Source of the DNA: Atopsyche davidsoni
Taxonomy: Eukaryota; Arthropoda; Insecta; Trichoptera; Hydrobiosidae
Assembly: GCA_022113835.1 (NCBI GenBank)
Contig: JAILWY010000010.1
Coordinates: 10,423,501 to 10,487,500 of the forward strand
Direction: 5' to 3'
Length of the DNA stretch: 64,000 nucleotides
The notes under the pieces were generated by a model that was not told the DNA's origin, did no database searches, and was given only the letters and a program-made list of their open reading frames with translations. Both the position numbers and the translations under genes were made by a program. Shown in pieces: positions 33,166-51,052 of this stretch; the stretch's first letter is position 1; each line of letters starts with the position of its first letter.

Positions 33166-34719
33166 TACCAGAAGCTCGCTTGTTTTCTTGTGATAGTTAT
33201 ATGCGGGTCATAAAAGCCACATCTAAACTCTTACGTAGAAAATTGGGGTTCCTGAATAAATTATGTCAGATTTTTGAATACTGTTATTTTTACTCGCAAG
33301 ATGAAACGCTTTTTGAAAAGTTTTTATGCTAACTTCAATAATATTAAATTTATCATTATTAAAAGAAAATATCTGTAACGTTTGCTGAGATTTTAGCTTG
33401 TCATATCCTGCGTACAACAATTATTTTGGAAAATATTCGCCAAATTTGTTTTATATTCCGAAATACGCGATTGATGACGAAAATGTCTTTCAATGTTTGT
33501 AAAGGTTTTACCTGTATAATTTTTAATTAAATTTAATTATTTTATAACTATCATTTATTTATAACTTTTTAAAAACATCATTATTAAAACATTGCAATTA
33601 AGAATACTTAATTATTTAATTAGAAACAGAGTATGAAATTACAAATATTTTGACTGATATAGTTTATTGAGACTTTATTTCTCCTGAAAGTTATATTCAT
33701 CTACTGGTTATTTTCATAACTTCAATTTATTTCTGCAAATATTTTCTAGTTTTGTATCTTACATCTGAACATACATTATTTCGTTCAAAAAGATGTATAA
33801 AATATTAAAAGGAAACTAAATAAACCTGATATAAAAAAGAAATCCAAATTAAAAAAAAACGAGTGGTATGAGGGTGAAAATACAAGGGATATTGCGGGAC
33901 TTAAAGTTTTTTATAAATATAAGTACTCACATTAAAATCAAATGATTTAAAAATACTCATATTGAATTATGGAAGCAATTATTAAAAAATAGCATCAGCA
34001 ATCAGCAATTATGAAGTATTAAGAAAAATAATGGATATGCCCTTCAAAGAATCATTCGACGGTTTTTTTTCTTCATAATAACGTCTTCGTATAAAAATAA
34101 CTTTAAAAACTAAATATTATATTATTTATTTATATTATCTAAAATAAAAATAATTCATGTTACATTCTTTTTATTCAAGTTTTAAAATATATTCAAATCA
34201 AATTCCGCTAACTGCACTATATTTAAATATAATTATTGTATAAAAATTAAAATTCTATCGTTTTCTAGAACTTAATTAATTCAATCGTTATCAAAGAAAA
34301 AAAAAACGTTATTTTGATGATTAAAAGAAAGCAAGACTATCACCTATATATATATAAATTGTTGTCGATATGGTGACTGATGATGATTTCTGTTAAATTA
34401 GTCGAAGTCGTAAAGCTAGAACTCATTTTTTTAGAATTCCAATATCAAAGTGCCTGCTTTTTACGATAGCGAGAGTGTCTGTTTGCGATGGTAGTTATAT
34501 TTTCCCGCATTGTAATGGAGGTCTCGCGTGCCGTCCACGACACGTCATTGGTAAAGCCAAAAGCAAACAAATATCTAACCTCTAAGCACGTTATGGAAGT
34601 CCAAAAGATTTCATAAATAAATATCAAATTTAATTTAATTAATATTTTTAATTCTATCGCTGCTAAAGTTCGTGGTAATTGTAAAATATTATACACATGT
34701 ATATATATTATATATATAT

Positions 34720-34721
<2 letters not shown>

Positions 34722-34797
<76 letters not shown>
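34722..34797. repeat. (CA)n(TA)n compound microsatellite
   Basis: CA units at 34722-34752 pass directly into TA units up to 34797. Confidence 0.92.
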
Positions 34798-34805
<8 letters not shown>

Positions 34806-35269
34806 ATATTGCTTCCTCAATTTTCACTAGAGCTTTGAATGGTCAAACGTGCATTATACGCAAATAAACAAAATGATGTTACCGATCTTAATGATGTTAA
34901 TAAATGTTAGTTTCCATGGCTGGCTAACGGCTTCTGTCGCGCCCCGCCCCAGCAGGTTGCGGACCAGTTGTAATCATACAATCCCATAAGTTATTAAACC
35001 TTTTAAGCTAAAATGTATCTTTATATTTGTATTCGTAATATCGTTCCACAGTAATTTTCTATGTTTACTAATTTAACTAAAAACGGTGAGGTTTTGATTT
35101 ATGTTCAAATTACATTTGGCGTAGTTAAAATTTTTATTGAATTTCTTCAAGCTTTTTTTTTTACTGATATGATCACTTTATAAGATAAAAAAACAAATAA
35201 TCATTCTGAACTTGAATTGCTTTCATTAACGTATGCCGTTATTGAAAGCTTAGTGGGAAATATTATGAT

Positions 35270-35500
35270 TGGATTTATGGGATAGGGCGAAAACTGATGA
35301 CAGTCTTAAAAGTGAATGAGGTGCAGGGGTCGGGAAGACCACGCGAGTGGGGTGCAGGGCGGCTCGGGAGCCAAGCTGGCTTTGAGATCGATTCGCCCGG
35401 TCATTGCCATCTGAGTGCCCTGGTCGGTCGGTGGCCCGCGCCGGCTTGAGGAATGACTTCGAGTAATTACGCTCATCACAGGTCATGAGCCGCTCCAGAA
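35270..35500. other. GC-rich island in the first intron
   Basis: About 230 bp of balanced to GC-rich sequence in AT-rich intron. No splice-compatible coding frame was found. It is a candidate cis-regulatory block, about 2.3 kb upstream of the second first exon. Confidence 0.3.
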
Positions 35501-35584
35501 TTGTCTTTCGGTTAAGCACTAGGCTTCTCTGGCAACTGGGAAATTAGAGAGCTTTTTGGGCTAGGCGGTATTATTTTATATGTA

Positions 35585-35657
<73 letters not shown>

Positions 35658-35700
35658 ATCTATCTATTTATATAATATTATATATATATATATATTTTAT
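35585..35700. repeat. (TA)n microsatellite with TATC units
   Basis: TA run at about 35590-35656, then CTAT/TATC units and a shorter TA run to about 35700. Confidence 0.9.
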
Positions 35701-36079
35701 ATAGATCGCGATTACTCCAAAATACCCCACTGAAATTATTTCCATGGTGTGTTGTTCCTTGGTATACTATATTATGTTGTGGACAATATGTTTACATAAT
35801 ATAAGTCCAATGAAAGATTATTGATTATTATATTAGTTCTTTTGTCGCAATTGTTATGAAATCATTTTGTCTATGTACGGGTGCTCGCTCACGGGCATTT
35901 TGTTGACGTTTTATGACAGAAGTGATATTTATATCTCGTTACGGTTTTCAACAATACAAACCTACTATCTTATATCAGTTTAATGGAACATTATAGTTTT
36001 ATAACTATTCTTATTGTATATTCGGTTGAGAAAAATTGTAATTTTGAATTAGAACTGAAATTAAAATATTTAATAATTT

Positions 36080-36620
36080 GACTTGTCTACGATTCACGTT
36101 CCAACGAGAGAGCGAGAATTGTAGCTTTGAATATAAAAGGACAAAATTCTTGCGATCACACAACGCCCATCCCCAACAAATTTCGGGAGTTCACGGAAAA
36201 CTCCGATTCTACCCGAGGATAGCGGCTCCCTCTCTTGCCGCACCGGGCTATACCGCTCGAGAAGAATATTCAAGCAATTGTCTATATTTTCCTTTTAAAC
36301 ACGGTCTCTTTGCAGTCATCGACTACAGGAATTGTGTGCACAAATCGCGGTGTGGTGTGCCACACCGAGATGAGCGCGACAATCTCTGCCAAACGTGAGA
36401 CTCGGCGTTGAGTAATCGATATATGTGCGTGCTAACTTACGTCGGTACAATTGTATAAAACGTTGCGGGAGTTACTAGGATTTGTGTACTTTGGTGTCCG
36501 CTGTGTTGTGGCGACTCACCTCGGCGTGTGTATGGTTCGCATATCTAATGTGGTGTACGGAGGACCACGCCTTTCGGCTCATTGACGTGAATTACGGATT
36601 GCTCTCACTGCTTTGAATTG
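36080..36620. other. mixed-composition block upstream of the second first exon
   Basis: Sequence of near-balanced composition with CpGs, about 1.2-1.7 kb before the 37797 start. It may belong to the promoter region or a leader exon of the short isoform. No coding frame is supported. Confidence 0.3.
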
Positions 36621-37584
36621 TTATATCGTTTTGTTTTGCTCACTTAATTAGTTTTACTATTGTCGGTATATATTGCGCTCGCTGAATTTACACATAACTG
36701 TCAAATATACTAGGTATGTACCTACGCGAACTGATGGCAAGCGAATATTGTTTATAAATAATTCATTTATGTAAAATTTTGCACGATGTTGAATTTTATT
36801 TAATAGGGTTGAAGAAGTTTTGAAAATTTACAATGAAGATATTTGACATTTCATGTGCCTAAGTTTTTCTTCGTTAATTTCTAGTTCTCTTTTTATCGTA
36901 ATTTTTAAGCTCATTTACTTTTATTTACGATCTATCATCAAATCACAAGGAAAAATATCAACGAAAGACAGGTTTAATTTGTAATACTTCATATATTAGT
37001 TATAAATATGAATAGCCAAATGACTAGGAAGTTACTACCATTTTTGTAAGTGAGCTCTTTTGCATTTCAAAAGGTTTTGCTTTTGTCTTGAAAGCGAAAG
37101 TACTCAAAAGAACAGCGATTTTCATATTGCATTTATAGCGCGCGACATATTTTTAGTAGTATTAAAAACAATTGGTTAAACTTTTTTTTCATAATGTATT
37201 ATTGCTATTTAAAATCTCTTGAATAGGCATAGTTAAAAGAATGTAGTGCAAATTATACTGCATAATGGGGTAGCCTTAGCTATATGTATCACTACAGTTG
37301 ATATTTTCTGTGAATTGCCATCGATTTACACCTTCACACGTTTCTAGATTCCCAGAAAAATCATTTTATTGTGAATTCAAGGTCAAAGGTCAACTGTATT
37401 TGTTGTACCTATATTATAGATTTATTGGTTTAGTGTTGATTGTGCCATTGAAAAGTGCGTAAACATTAAATATACTTCGGTAATAAATTTACTAAGATGT
37501 GTGTCGATTACGTTTGATAAATCTACAGTTAAGATTTAAAAAGAGTTGTTTTGTGAAGTGGTAATCTTGTTCGTGTGTATTATC

Positions 37585-37690
37585 AAATATATATTTATAT
37601 ACATATATTTGAATATTATATATATATTTATATATAAAATATTATATATATATATATATATATAAATAATATTTTATATATAAATAAATA
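37585..37690. repeat. imperfect (TA)n repeat
   Basis: Runs of TATA and TATTTATA words lie about 100 bp before the short-isoform start codon. Confidence 0.85.
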
Positions 37691-37796
37691 ATAAAACGAC
37701 TTCGAGTGAAGGACGAGCAGTTCGTTCCGACGATGATAAAACAAGTGTATTGAGACAGTGCGTGTGTCCTGCCCGGACTTTGCGGCCATCGTCGCA

Positions 37797-37905
37797 ATGC
37801 TGATCAGGTGGAAGAGCAAGGATAAGGCAGACAAGGGCGCCGGCAAGGCGGGGGCCGGCGCCCCGCAGGGCGGCTCCAAGAAGAAGCGCAAGGGCCGCGA
37901 AGGAG
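37797..37905 (+). CDS. alternative first coding exon, 36 codons, same gene as the exon at 23425
   Basis: ATG at 37797 is the first in-frame ATG after an in-frame TAA at 37737. The frame of 36 codons ends at a GTAAGA donor after 37905, in phase 1, exactly like the 1062-codon exon. The peptide starts MLIRWKSKDK, has a Gly/Ala-rich middle and ends in a basic SKKKRKGR. The exon is GC-rich inside an AT-rich intron. A six-codon upstream ORF (ATG at 37733) sits in the presumed leader. Matching phase and composition suggest two promoters giving a long and a short N-terminus. Whether another leader exon is spliced to this one cannot be told from the sequence. Confidence 0.7.
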
Positions 37906-40900
37906 GTAAGACCGGTCTCTGCGCACACTTCGCTTTCCCCACCGGATCTGCACGTGCCTTCTCACGCGAAACAAGCCACCGCCGAGCGGCAAGAGACGTA
38001 GGACGGTCCAGGGTGGCCAGGGGTATTCCTAGTTTCCTGTATGGTTCATTTCGACCGAACATTGCACTGCATGAGTTAGAAAAAACATAATTATATCGAA
38101 AATTGATCATATTTCCAGTTGATCTTGCAGTTTTCTGCATGCCATTTACCTGAACACTTTTGTTTTTTTTAAATTCATTTTGTAATAATTCTTCAACGTG
38201 TTCAACTTTAGTTGGCGTAAAATAAATATAGATTTTTGACTTTTAAATAAAATATGAATACTCGAGAGCGCTTAATCGTGGCCACATTTAACTAGAAATA
38301 AGATAACAAGGGTTAATTGTTTTTCACAAAAATTTGCAAATTTCAAACATATATCTTCGAATAGTCTTAGTAAATAACGTTTTGGTTTATTTGCGAGTAA
38401 TTTATTTTTCATACTCAACAACATCGTGACTTTATAGAGAAGATGTCTATTTTTATAAATAGTCACAAGTATTGATTATGCGCCGTCCCGATTTTTCGAA
38501 TTGATGACAGGGTAAGAAATGTTTAAATATATACCACGGCATGCAGTGCATTTTTTTCCACACTCTGAAATACATCCAGAATGTTTGATCCGATTGCCTT
38601 TAACCCTTCATCGGAGAGTCCTACCGTTATTTTATGGTGACTTGAACCGAGTCGGGGTCCCTATCTAAACAGCTCGAGGCGAATTATGAAACTTTTGTAT
38701 AGCTCGCTTGAGATGCCGTCGAACCTTCCCGGCAGTTTGGAATGAGAGCCGTTTCTTGTAACCTACTTTACGATAAACTCATAAATTAGAATCGTCGATG
38801 AATGCGTTAGCATCGATATCGAGGTGGTATAATCAATAACCTCATCCATTTTCTTTTATATGATGATATGCCAAGTATCGATTCCCTTGGAGGATAATTG
38901 GCCGAATGCGGCCTAAATGAAAGGACGAAAGTGGAAAAAGTGGAGTGCATTGACTATCACGCCTTGGGTCAAAAACATCGGATTAAAATAGTTATAGGCT
39001 AAAGAGAGCGTCGTAACCGTGATTTATTAACCGTGTCAGAAGAAATTTAATTGCATGTATCTTTTAATTGCATCATCCTCAATAAAGTAAGTGACGTAAA
39101 ATTAACCTAAATTTTCTTAAATATTATTGAAAACATAAAACAAATTGAATTAATTAAAAAAAATTTTTTAAAGCTGACAGTTAAAGCAAAAAAAGTGAAA
39201 TCAATTCGTTGTCACCATGTATTTCGGCTGCAGTGGGAGACCACTCTTGCGTGGTGCGCCGCATAAGTGAAGTATCATGGGTCCACTAATCACCGCGCCG
39301 CCTTTGTATTGATTTTATTGGGTCGCACAGCCATTCTCGCTTCTGTCTGAATGACGCTCTCTCAATAGTATGGCTTATCGCCGCTAATAGCAGGGACGTG
39401 AGTCTGCCGATATCCTCGATGTTTCTTATCTCATTAGAAGCGATCGAGCACAACGAATAAAAACAAAGCGTACAAGCACGTTCGGAGAATTAACTAACCT
39501 CTCTTTTGAATTGGAAAGACATATTTAATTGGAAGATTTGGATGAATTTCTTAGCATTATATTATACTTTGGCAGAAGAAAAATTCTGCCTCTCAGCTTA
39601 TGGCATTCTGTACAAATTGTGTAGTAGTTGTATATGCATTAGTAAGCTATATAGGGGGGCTCTGAAAACAAAATATGCCCAATAACTATACTTTACATCA
39701 ACTACTATTTTATGTCAATCGGGTAGCCTTCGAATGTTTATTTTAAAAGTAATTAGTTTTGAAAACCCTTTACTAATCTACGTTGCCACTGTTGCCTCGT
39801 TAGTTATATGTTTCATCAAATTTTTGTAAATTTACTGTAATAATTTATATATTCGTATTATGATTTATTGTTTGTATTTATGTATTTACAACTAAATACA
39901 TAATATAGAAGCTGTTATAGACCAATTAAGACACAAAGTTATGGCTTTTTTGTTCAATACAAAGTTTAACTATTTGATGACTGTTTAAACTAGAGTTAAA
40001 GCGGTTGCTCTAAGTCTAAAATATCGATTTCTATGCTCGCTACATCTACAAGATAATAAAATTACATTCATAAAAAAATTGCTATCATCTATCTATATGC
40101 CTCCCGGTTTAATAGTGATTATTATAATCAAGAAAAACCATAACAAACAAATTAAGTGTTATAATAAAATATATACATTTTATAGTGAGAGCTTTGGTTG
40201 TATTATTTTTTAAATAAAAAAAACAACTGTTTTTGAGGTGTTTTCAGTCAAATTTTATTTATAATTTTGTTGGTTATTCCCAATCTTCAAGGTCACTAAT
40301 GCTCACCACACAACTTTCTTGATGATTTCTTTTTTCATTTTACGCTTCTGTCTTATTCAGAATGCAGAACCTGTACTGCGCCTGACTTCAGTCCTAAATG
40401 CTAGGTTTTTATGTCTCTACTTATGAGGTTTTTTTTCTATTTCTGTTTATAGGTCATAATTGACATAAATAACGTAACCATGTTTAAAATATTGATAATG
40501 TAAACTATTATACCATAATTTAGTAACTATTATAAAATACCCTTAGACGCTGACACTTAAAGGCGGTTTAGTCATGTCACCGAGACAATTATAAAACGAA
40601 TTATCAAGGAGTATATAAGAGTACATGAGCTCATTCATTATTTTCTATTTATTCCACTACCGTTGAGTTATATCGCTATGTACTGATAGCTTGAATTTTC
40701 CTCAAATTTGTAGCGACAACTTTACTATGAAACCATTTCAGACTCGACTATTTCGGTGAGGATTTTAGCGTCGCTTTATAATCATGCTGCAACAGATATA
40801 TTGTGGAGTAAAGAGAGATAAGTAAAAAGAGAAAAATAATGTTAACAAATGTTCAAGGTTATGGTAAGATCAATATTTAAGGCGCTCAATATTGTGTTTT

Positions 40901-43733
40901 CGACGGTCAATACAAACGTCGACTCATGTGTTAAACGGATCGTATTCAAAGGCATCATACGTATTGCTATTGAAAAAATGGTCGAATTGTATGTATACCT
41001 TAAAATACAATTCGGTGAATTTTAATTAATATACAAATAGCTCGTGTCGTAATAAGCCCTTCGGCTTGATTCTTGAGGGCGGTCTGTTGCGCTTATTCGC
41101 ACGGGAATCGGTGCGTTCAATATTCTGATATGATTTATAGTTTTGTATGTTTTCCCAGGAAATAAAAAATCTGTTAAAATCTGTTTAGGAAGAAAGCGAC
41201 AGAAGTTTTGACATGAGTTTATTATTATTATAACGGATGTAATATGTGCAGTGTCTCTGATTTTAACTTAGTAAATCATTTATTAATTTAATCGAGTGAT
41301 TTCTTAGGTAGAAACTATTATCCTCAAATTTTCAAATATCACTTAATATAAATCAACTTCGTAAAGTGAATGGAGATATAGTATTTACAGCCAAAGTGAC
41401 CCATATCGGATGTTTGTAAAATAAATATATTGTTTTAATCAAAAGGCACGTATAAATGGTTAACTCTTCAATTGTGTATATGATTCCATTGATTGGTAAG
41501 ATTGCCACTTTCACGTGGATAAGGGATTTCTAATGCATTTTTTTATCTTTCGTTTATATATTCGTAATATGTAGCTGTATATTATGTATAAGGTATGAGG
41601 TATGCTGTGCTGTATTTTAGGTGAAATATGTAAAATATTATAACTAAACGTGGGAAGGAACCGTTTTATTTTCTACGTAATACCCCGTAATCGAATATCG
41701 TTTTTAGTGTGTATTTTCTGGATTCCACCTAATGCATTACTAGTATCTTATATAATTAATGGAAAATAATATTTTATTTTGAATAGTGGTTCTCCACTTG
41801 TGATAAATTTTTTATTTCTTCTATTGTAATACTATGCATTATATGAGTATACGCATATAATGCAAGTCACAATAAATTGAATGAAAATATAAATTATAAT
41901 AAATGGCAAGTAGTACTAGTATTAGAAAAACTTTCAAATCTCTTGCTTAGATTTTTTAATAACAAGGCAAGATTATTAATTATTTCTTGTACTATGGTTA
42001 TATTTCACATTCCTTTTAATTAAGCCAAACATATTCCACATGCTTTTTTCTGGTAGGGACCAACCCGTGACCTGCGATCGATACACCCCAAAAACATGTT
42101 TCAACAATCAACAAATAATTCCTTATGAAAGATAGTAAAAATAATTTTTTGTCTTTTGAGTACAAGTTGTCTTTAAAGTGCAACTTTGAATTCCAAAAAT
42201 ATTCATTAACCTTTCTTTATTCATACTGTTTTTTGCTTGTCATGTAAAGCAGTTACCTACAAAACTAATATTGCAGTATGACTAATGTTGCAGTTTGACT
42301 TGCATTTCAGTAGTATTTACTGTGGTACCTCATTTATTAATTACCTTAGGACCAGCTCGAATAACGTGAATTGGTTTCAATAAACTTTGTTTCGTAGTTC
42401 AGTAACCTAACAAATTCTATATTTGTGTCAATGTTAATAAAACATATCGCGTGTTAGTGGTATAAATAATATTTTTATTTTCTCAGTATTTAACAATATC
42501 AGAAATTAAAATAATATACCAAGTTTGTGTAATACATTAGTTTTTTTTAGTAAATAAACTAATTTATCTCCAGATAAGCTTAATTAAATATATCGGTAGT
42601 AAAATTATGCAAGATTTAAAATAAAATCGTTATTTAAAAAAAAAACAATTATATTATAATCTTATTACTTTAACTTATTTTCTTATTAAAAGAGTGTTTA
42701 TTTTTTTAGATTTATTAATATAAATTATAGAGTAAAAATTATGATGCCGACGCAGTTATTCCCGTGCACACAAAAATGCACAAAACCGATTGATGTAATT
42801 GGTTCTGGTCACTCCTAGCTGCTTCTCTTCTGCGTTTTTCCTTGTGTCTCGTACTTTCGCGGAGGGGTGTTGCTATAGACATAGACTATTCCTGAGTTTA
42901 GGTGTCTGCGGTCACGAAAGAAACGTACAATACACATTTCATCTATACGGAATAATAAGAAACACATATTATTGTTTTTCTAAATCCAATTTCAAGTATA
43001 TATGTCAATATTTTAGTAAAAAAATAAATTAATATCGTAGGACTTACAAAATGCAGTTTCTCTGTGGTACAGATGCTTTAGTCGTTGATTGTTGGTTGTC
43101 ATATTTTATATACATACTTAAAACAAAAAAAAGTCAAATAATTCATTTGTATCCAATGAAAGTTTTTTATAAAAAAAAAATTCTCTTTGTGGGTTTTATT
43201 TTGTTTGTAATACTGGAAAGTTCAGAATTATAGATTAGGTGTAATTATAAAAATAGTAACTGTAATAATATCAGCACAAAATACGGCTATAACCTTTACG
43301 TTTTATGGGTTAGATTGCACTCAACACTTTATATCTACTCACCTATTTTTTCACTCCAAAACATTTTCTCCACTAGCATCCTTTGATCATTTTTGTTTCG
43401 CAACATTCTTGCTATATAAATTATATAATACCAATTTAAATTGATGCACATTTTGATTGTATTTCGTTCAATAATATATCGGTAAACCGTAAATATGTAA
43501 CGAAATCTGGTAAATTTGTATCCCATTCGAATTACAATTCACAACACTTGAACTCACTTAAAAGTAATTTTTGTATCGTTTGGTTTTAAGCTAGCTCCAC
43601 CGTTTGCATACTTGGCAATTTTTACAAAAATACCTGCTTATAATATCATTTTGAATGATTTAAACAATATGCGTTATAAATAACTACTTACCTCAAATAC
43701 AAAATGGCTAATTATGGCTATTATTTTTTTCAG
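37906..43733 (+). other. intron after the second first exon
   Basis: Mostly AT-rich. Balanced-composition blocks at about 38570-39000 and 39200-39480 stand out and could be conserved regulatory DNA. No exon, SINE head or transposon edge is clear. Confidence 0.4.
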
Positions 43734-43772
43734 AGGAAGAGTGGAATCCAGATGGAAAGAATAGAGGCGATG
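43734..43772 (+). CDS. 39-nt microexon of the large gene
   Basis: A T-rich tract and CAG acceptor (43731-43733) precede 39 nt that read EEEWNPDGKNRGD when joined in phase 1. A strong GTAAGTGG donor follows. It begins and ends in phase 1, so it can be included or skipped without changing frame. It links the first exons to the exon at 56138. Very short symmetric exons of this kind are often alternatively spliced; here that is inference. Confidence 0.7.
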
Positions 43773-47473
<3,701 letters not shown>

Positions 47474-48375
47474 GTTTCTTTAATAAATGGGGCCGTTTTT
47501 TCTGCAATTCGGCGTCGAATTGGCCCAATAATTCGGCATAGTAGAGCCCTGTGACCGTTTTGGCCTTCTCCAGGTAGTCAATGTAGATCACACATTGTGA
47601 ATCCCAGAAAACGGTGGCCATCACCTTTCCGGCCGATAGGACAGTCTTCGCCTTCTTCGTAGCACGTTCGTCGGTCAGTCCACTGTTACGACGGTTCCTT
47701 GGTCTCTGGTGTGTACCAGTGGATCCATGTTTCGTCGACGGTCACGAAACGACGCAGAAACTCCTTCGGATTGCGCATAAACAGCGTCAAATACTGTTCC
47801 GAAGTGGTCTCACGATTGCGCTTGTTGTCCGGAGTGAGCAAACGCGGCACCCATCGCACCGATAGCTTTTGTCATGGCCAAAATTTCATGCAGGATATGA
47901 CCCATGCGGTCTTTTGAGATGCCAACTGTTTCAGCTATCACGCGCACCTTCAATCGGCGGTCTGCCAATACGAGATCGTGGATTTTTGTCACGTTATCCT
48001 CCGTGGTAGCCATTTTCGGGGCTCCCGGGCGTGGTTCATCAAAAACCGACGTGCGACCACGTTGAAATTTGTTAAACTAATTTTTGAAAGTCGCCATCGA
48101 AGGAGAAGAGTCACCGTGCACAGCATCTAAGCGCTCTTTGATTTCGCTTCGCGATTTCCCTTCCAAAAACAAGAATCGAATCACCGACCGATATTGCTCT
48201 TTTTCCCACGTCCACGTACACGTCCGCTTCTACACGCGGTCAAAACAAAACTACGAGTCCGATTCAGCTGAAATTTTGACAGTAGCCGTCTACGAGAATG
48301 TACTACACGTTAGTCTCTTGAATCTCTATTGCGTTACTAGCACCACCGGGCAGTGAGGCTAAGTACTTATCGGAC
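47474..48375 (-). mobile_element. truncated mariner element with transposase pseudogene
   Basis: This is a second copy of the subfamily at 2083, inverted. The 5' terminal repeat keeps 19 of 27 bp (48357-48375) and then runs into a short TA microsatellite, so the outermost bases are lost. At the 3' side similarity stops near 47474, just after the codons for KKRPHL, so about the last third of the transposase is missing. The remaining frame keeps the HTH region and TVDETW but has at least one stop and frameshifts (near 47870 and 47690). It keeps the 21 bases after DETW that the other copy has lost, so the two decayed independently. Confidence 0.9.
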
Positions 48376-48470
48376 TTATATATATATATATTTATTTTTT
48401 TTAAAATATTTTTCGTTTGATAATACAAAAATGTTTTCATAATTTAAATAATCAACATATGATTCAATGT

Positions 48471-49126
48471 TTTGACAAAGAGTACTTGGTAGAATTCCGT
48501 TTTAATATTTTAAACAAAATGCCAACGTGAAAAGTTGGCGTAACCGGTCACCAAAAAAAATTAAACTTGTGAAAAAATCACAAAAGTGTTTTATTTACAA
48601 TATTAATATACATATGAATTGAAAACTCACCCTAGGCTGAGTCTTGTGATATATATGCGTATGTATACCTTATTACGACATAGAGCGGTATCAAAAGTCC
48701 TTTTTTTTGTAGAATGTTGATGTTTATTTTTTTTAATTTTACAAATTCATATGGACATGCGTTAAGAAGCATCTAGCTGGAAAAACCTTTAACTGTGATT
48801 TATAAGAAATACATACTGATTTTTATATTTTATGATTTTTAATACAGAATTTATAATTAATTACATATTTCAAATGAGGTATATTATTTCAGGTGTTTGT
48901 TCACATTTTTATATGTTAAAATCATAAATTTTTTAATTGAATAAAATATTTAAGTGATTAATCTACGTTAATTTTTATTGGTGACAAGTTTCGCCAACCT
49001 TTCACGTTTTCCATCAACGTGAAAGGTTGGCGAAACTTGTCACCAATAAAAATTAACATGTTGAAAAATCACTTTAGTATTTTATTCTATTTAAAATGGA
49101 ATTCCACCAAGTACTCTCTGTCAAAA
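48471..49126. repeat. palindromic foldback/MITE element, copy 1
   Basis: The outer ends are inverted: TTTTGACAAAGAGTACTTGG on the left, and TTGACAGAGAGTACTTGG when the right end is reverse-complemented. Inside is a perfect 42-bp inverted repeat (48967-49008 against 49016-49057) around a 7-nt loop; its arms contain TTGGTGACAAGTTTCGCC. A partial extra arm lies at 48522-48605. The same arm and end words recur at 52722, 58213 and 63826. No ORF is present. The transposon superfamily is not assignable by eye. Confidence 0.8.
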
Positions 49127-51044
49127 ATATTGATTATTTATAAGTCGTTACTATACTATTAGGGCAGCTGAGAGCTTAAAATATTTATAAAGTTTAATCC
49201 TAATAAGATTCAATGCGTTATTTTGAAGAAAATCACACATAATTTACTTTTCCTTTTTACAAATAAAAGAATGGTTGCTTTTCATTTGTTGTCGCTGGAA
49301 TTTTCATTACACGCATTGAACTTGGCAAAATTCTTGGAAAATAATTAAATTGCAATGGCACAGGTTTATTTATATTTTACCTTGAAAGAGCACCGTTACT
49401 TCAGGAGGCAATGCCGCGCAGAAATCTGTCTCGTGATAAGTTTTTATTACGCTTACCTTGGATTTTTAATTAAATTTGTAACGTAACAATATTAATGCTA
49501 AAAACTTAAAATCTGTGTGTGCTTGTAACTATGCGGTTTTTTTACTTCAAAATTACAATATATACTATATTTAGATATTTTGAACTGGTTTACAATTTAC
49601 ATTGTTTTTGTTTTGGTTAGTTCATGTATCGAACCCGCGAATCGTTAATTTATCATGTCTCGCCAAGACGTCTTGCGTCACACACGTTTTGATATCTTTT
49701 TTAAGCGGAAACTATTAATAATGTGCGTGACACTTCGGTATTTTGATTTCGGCAGTGATTTCGGTGGTATTTTGATTTCATTGTCCTTGGTGCAGGAGAG
49801 GCGTCGTTTCTGGATTATTTCGACACAAATATCGGCTATTTTGAGAGTGTTTACACGCTGGAATGTATTGAATTATTCAAACACATATGTGATTCGAGAT
49901 TAAATATGTAGACACATAAGATACGTGTTAAAGGCGCCATATATACTACAATTTTATTTGATTTAAATTACAATTTCTATAAATGTCTTTTAGGAGATCG
50001 AACAACTTCTCCAATGGCATTGTTAAATTTCAACCAAATTCGGTAATAAATAAGAACTCACTGTTATCAATGGGTATATATCTTTATTTATTTAGCTGTA
50101 TATTTTATTTACATAAGAATGTAAGTTATAATACTTTAATCCAAATAAATAATTTGTTACTCAATCGTTGATATAATTAAAATGCAGAGGGTACCAAGGT
50201 TTTTTCAAAATTCTATGAAGTCTATTTTTTTATCACATGTAATTTAGAAGATAAGTTGTACTTTTTGAAAATAAGTTTGTTTTTAACCATCAAAGGTTAA
50301 ATAAACTTAACCAAACATCATTCATACTGATAAACTAGAAGACATTTTAAATCAATTAACAAGATTTTTATACCGTAGGCTTTTAATGATTAAAACTTTG
50401 TATCAAACTCATATTTCATAATTTCGAAAGGTTAAAATTAAGGCTACCTTATTTTTAAAATGCTTAGTTAGCATACAACAAAAAGTACTAACAAATCACT
50501 TTTTCCATATTTTTTTAGCGTGCAATATTATCTTTTTTCGAAGAATTTACTGATCATCATTCTCTAATGTTAAAGAATTTACACAGTACATTGAAAACAG
50601 TTAAAATCATGGCCAAAAAATGCGCACCCAATCACGCGGAGGGATTGGTGATCCGCCTGACGACCGTACAAATAAGTTTGAACACGAGTCTAGCTGCGTG
50701 CGCTGTTTGATTATTGAGCCAATGAGCCTACCGAGTTATTTTGATGCCGCTCACTCGAAGCGTAATCGAGACCGTCCACATAATATTACAAATACTTGTT
50801 ACATTAGTACAGTCGGATCTGGAGTGTGACGTTTGTCCTGTACGTATATCGTCCGACGCACTGCAAAATTTATTAAAGTGCGTGGGATTGCCCCGAGTGA
50901 AACATGCAGGGTTTTAATTACACAATAAATCTTACTGTGTTTTATATACTTCCTAAAATGCTATAAACTAGATGTACGTTATTGATGGATCGGAATTTTA
51001 TTTCTTTACTTGTATATGTATTTTAGAAAGAGGGAGAATTTACT
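49127..51044 (+). other. intronic sequence
   Basis: Nothing recognisable. A balanced-composition patch at about 50620-50900 might be regulatory. Confidence 0.4.
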
Positions 51045-51052
51045 CTCTAAAT

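Larger units (their letters stand above)
32086..35269. other. AT-rich intron with microsatellites
   Basis: Apart from the simple repeats listed separately, nothing is recognised. No ORF here looks coding. Confidence 0.45.
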
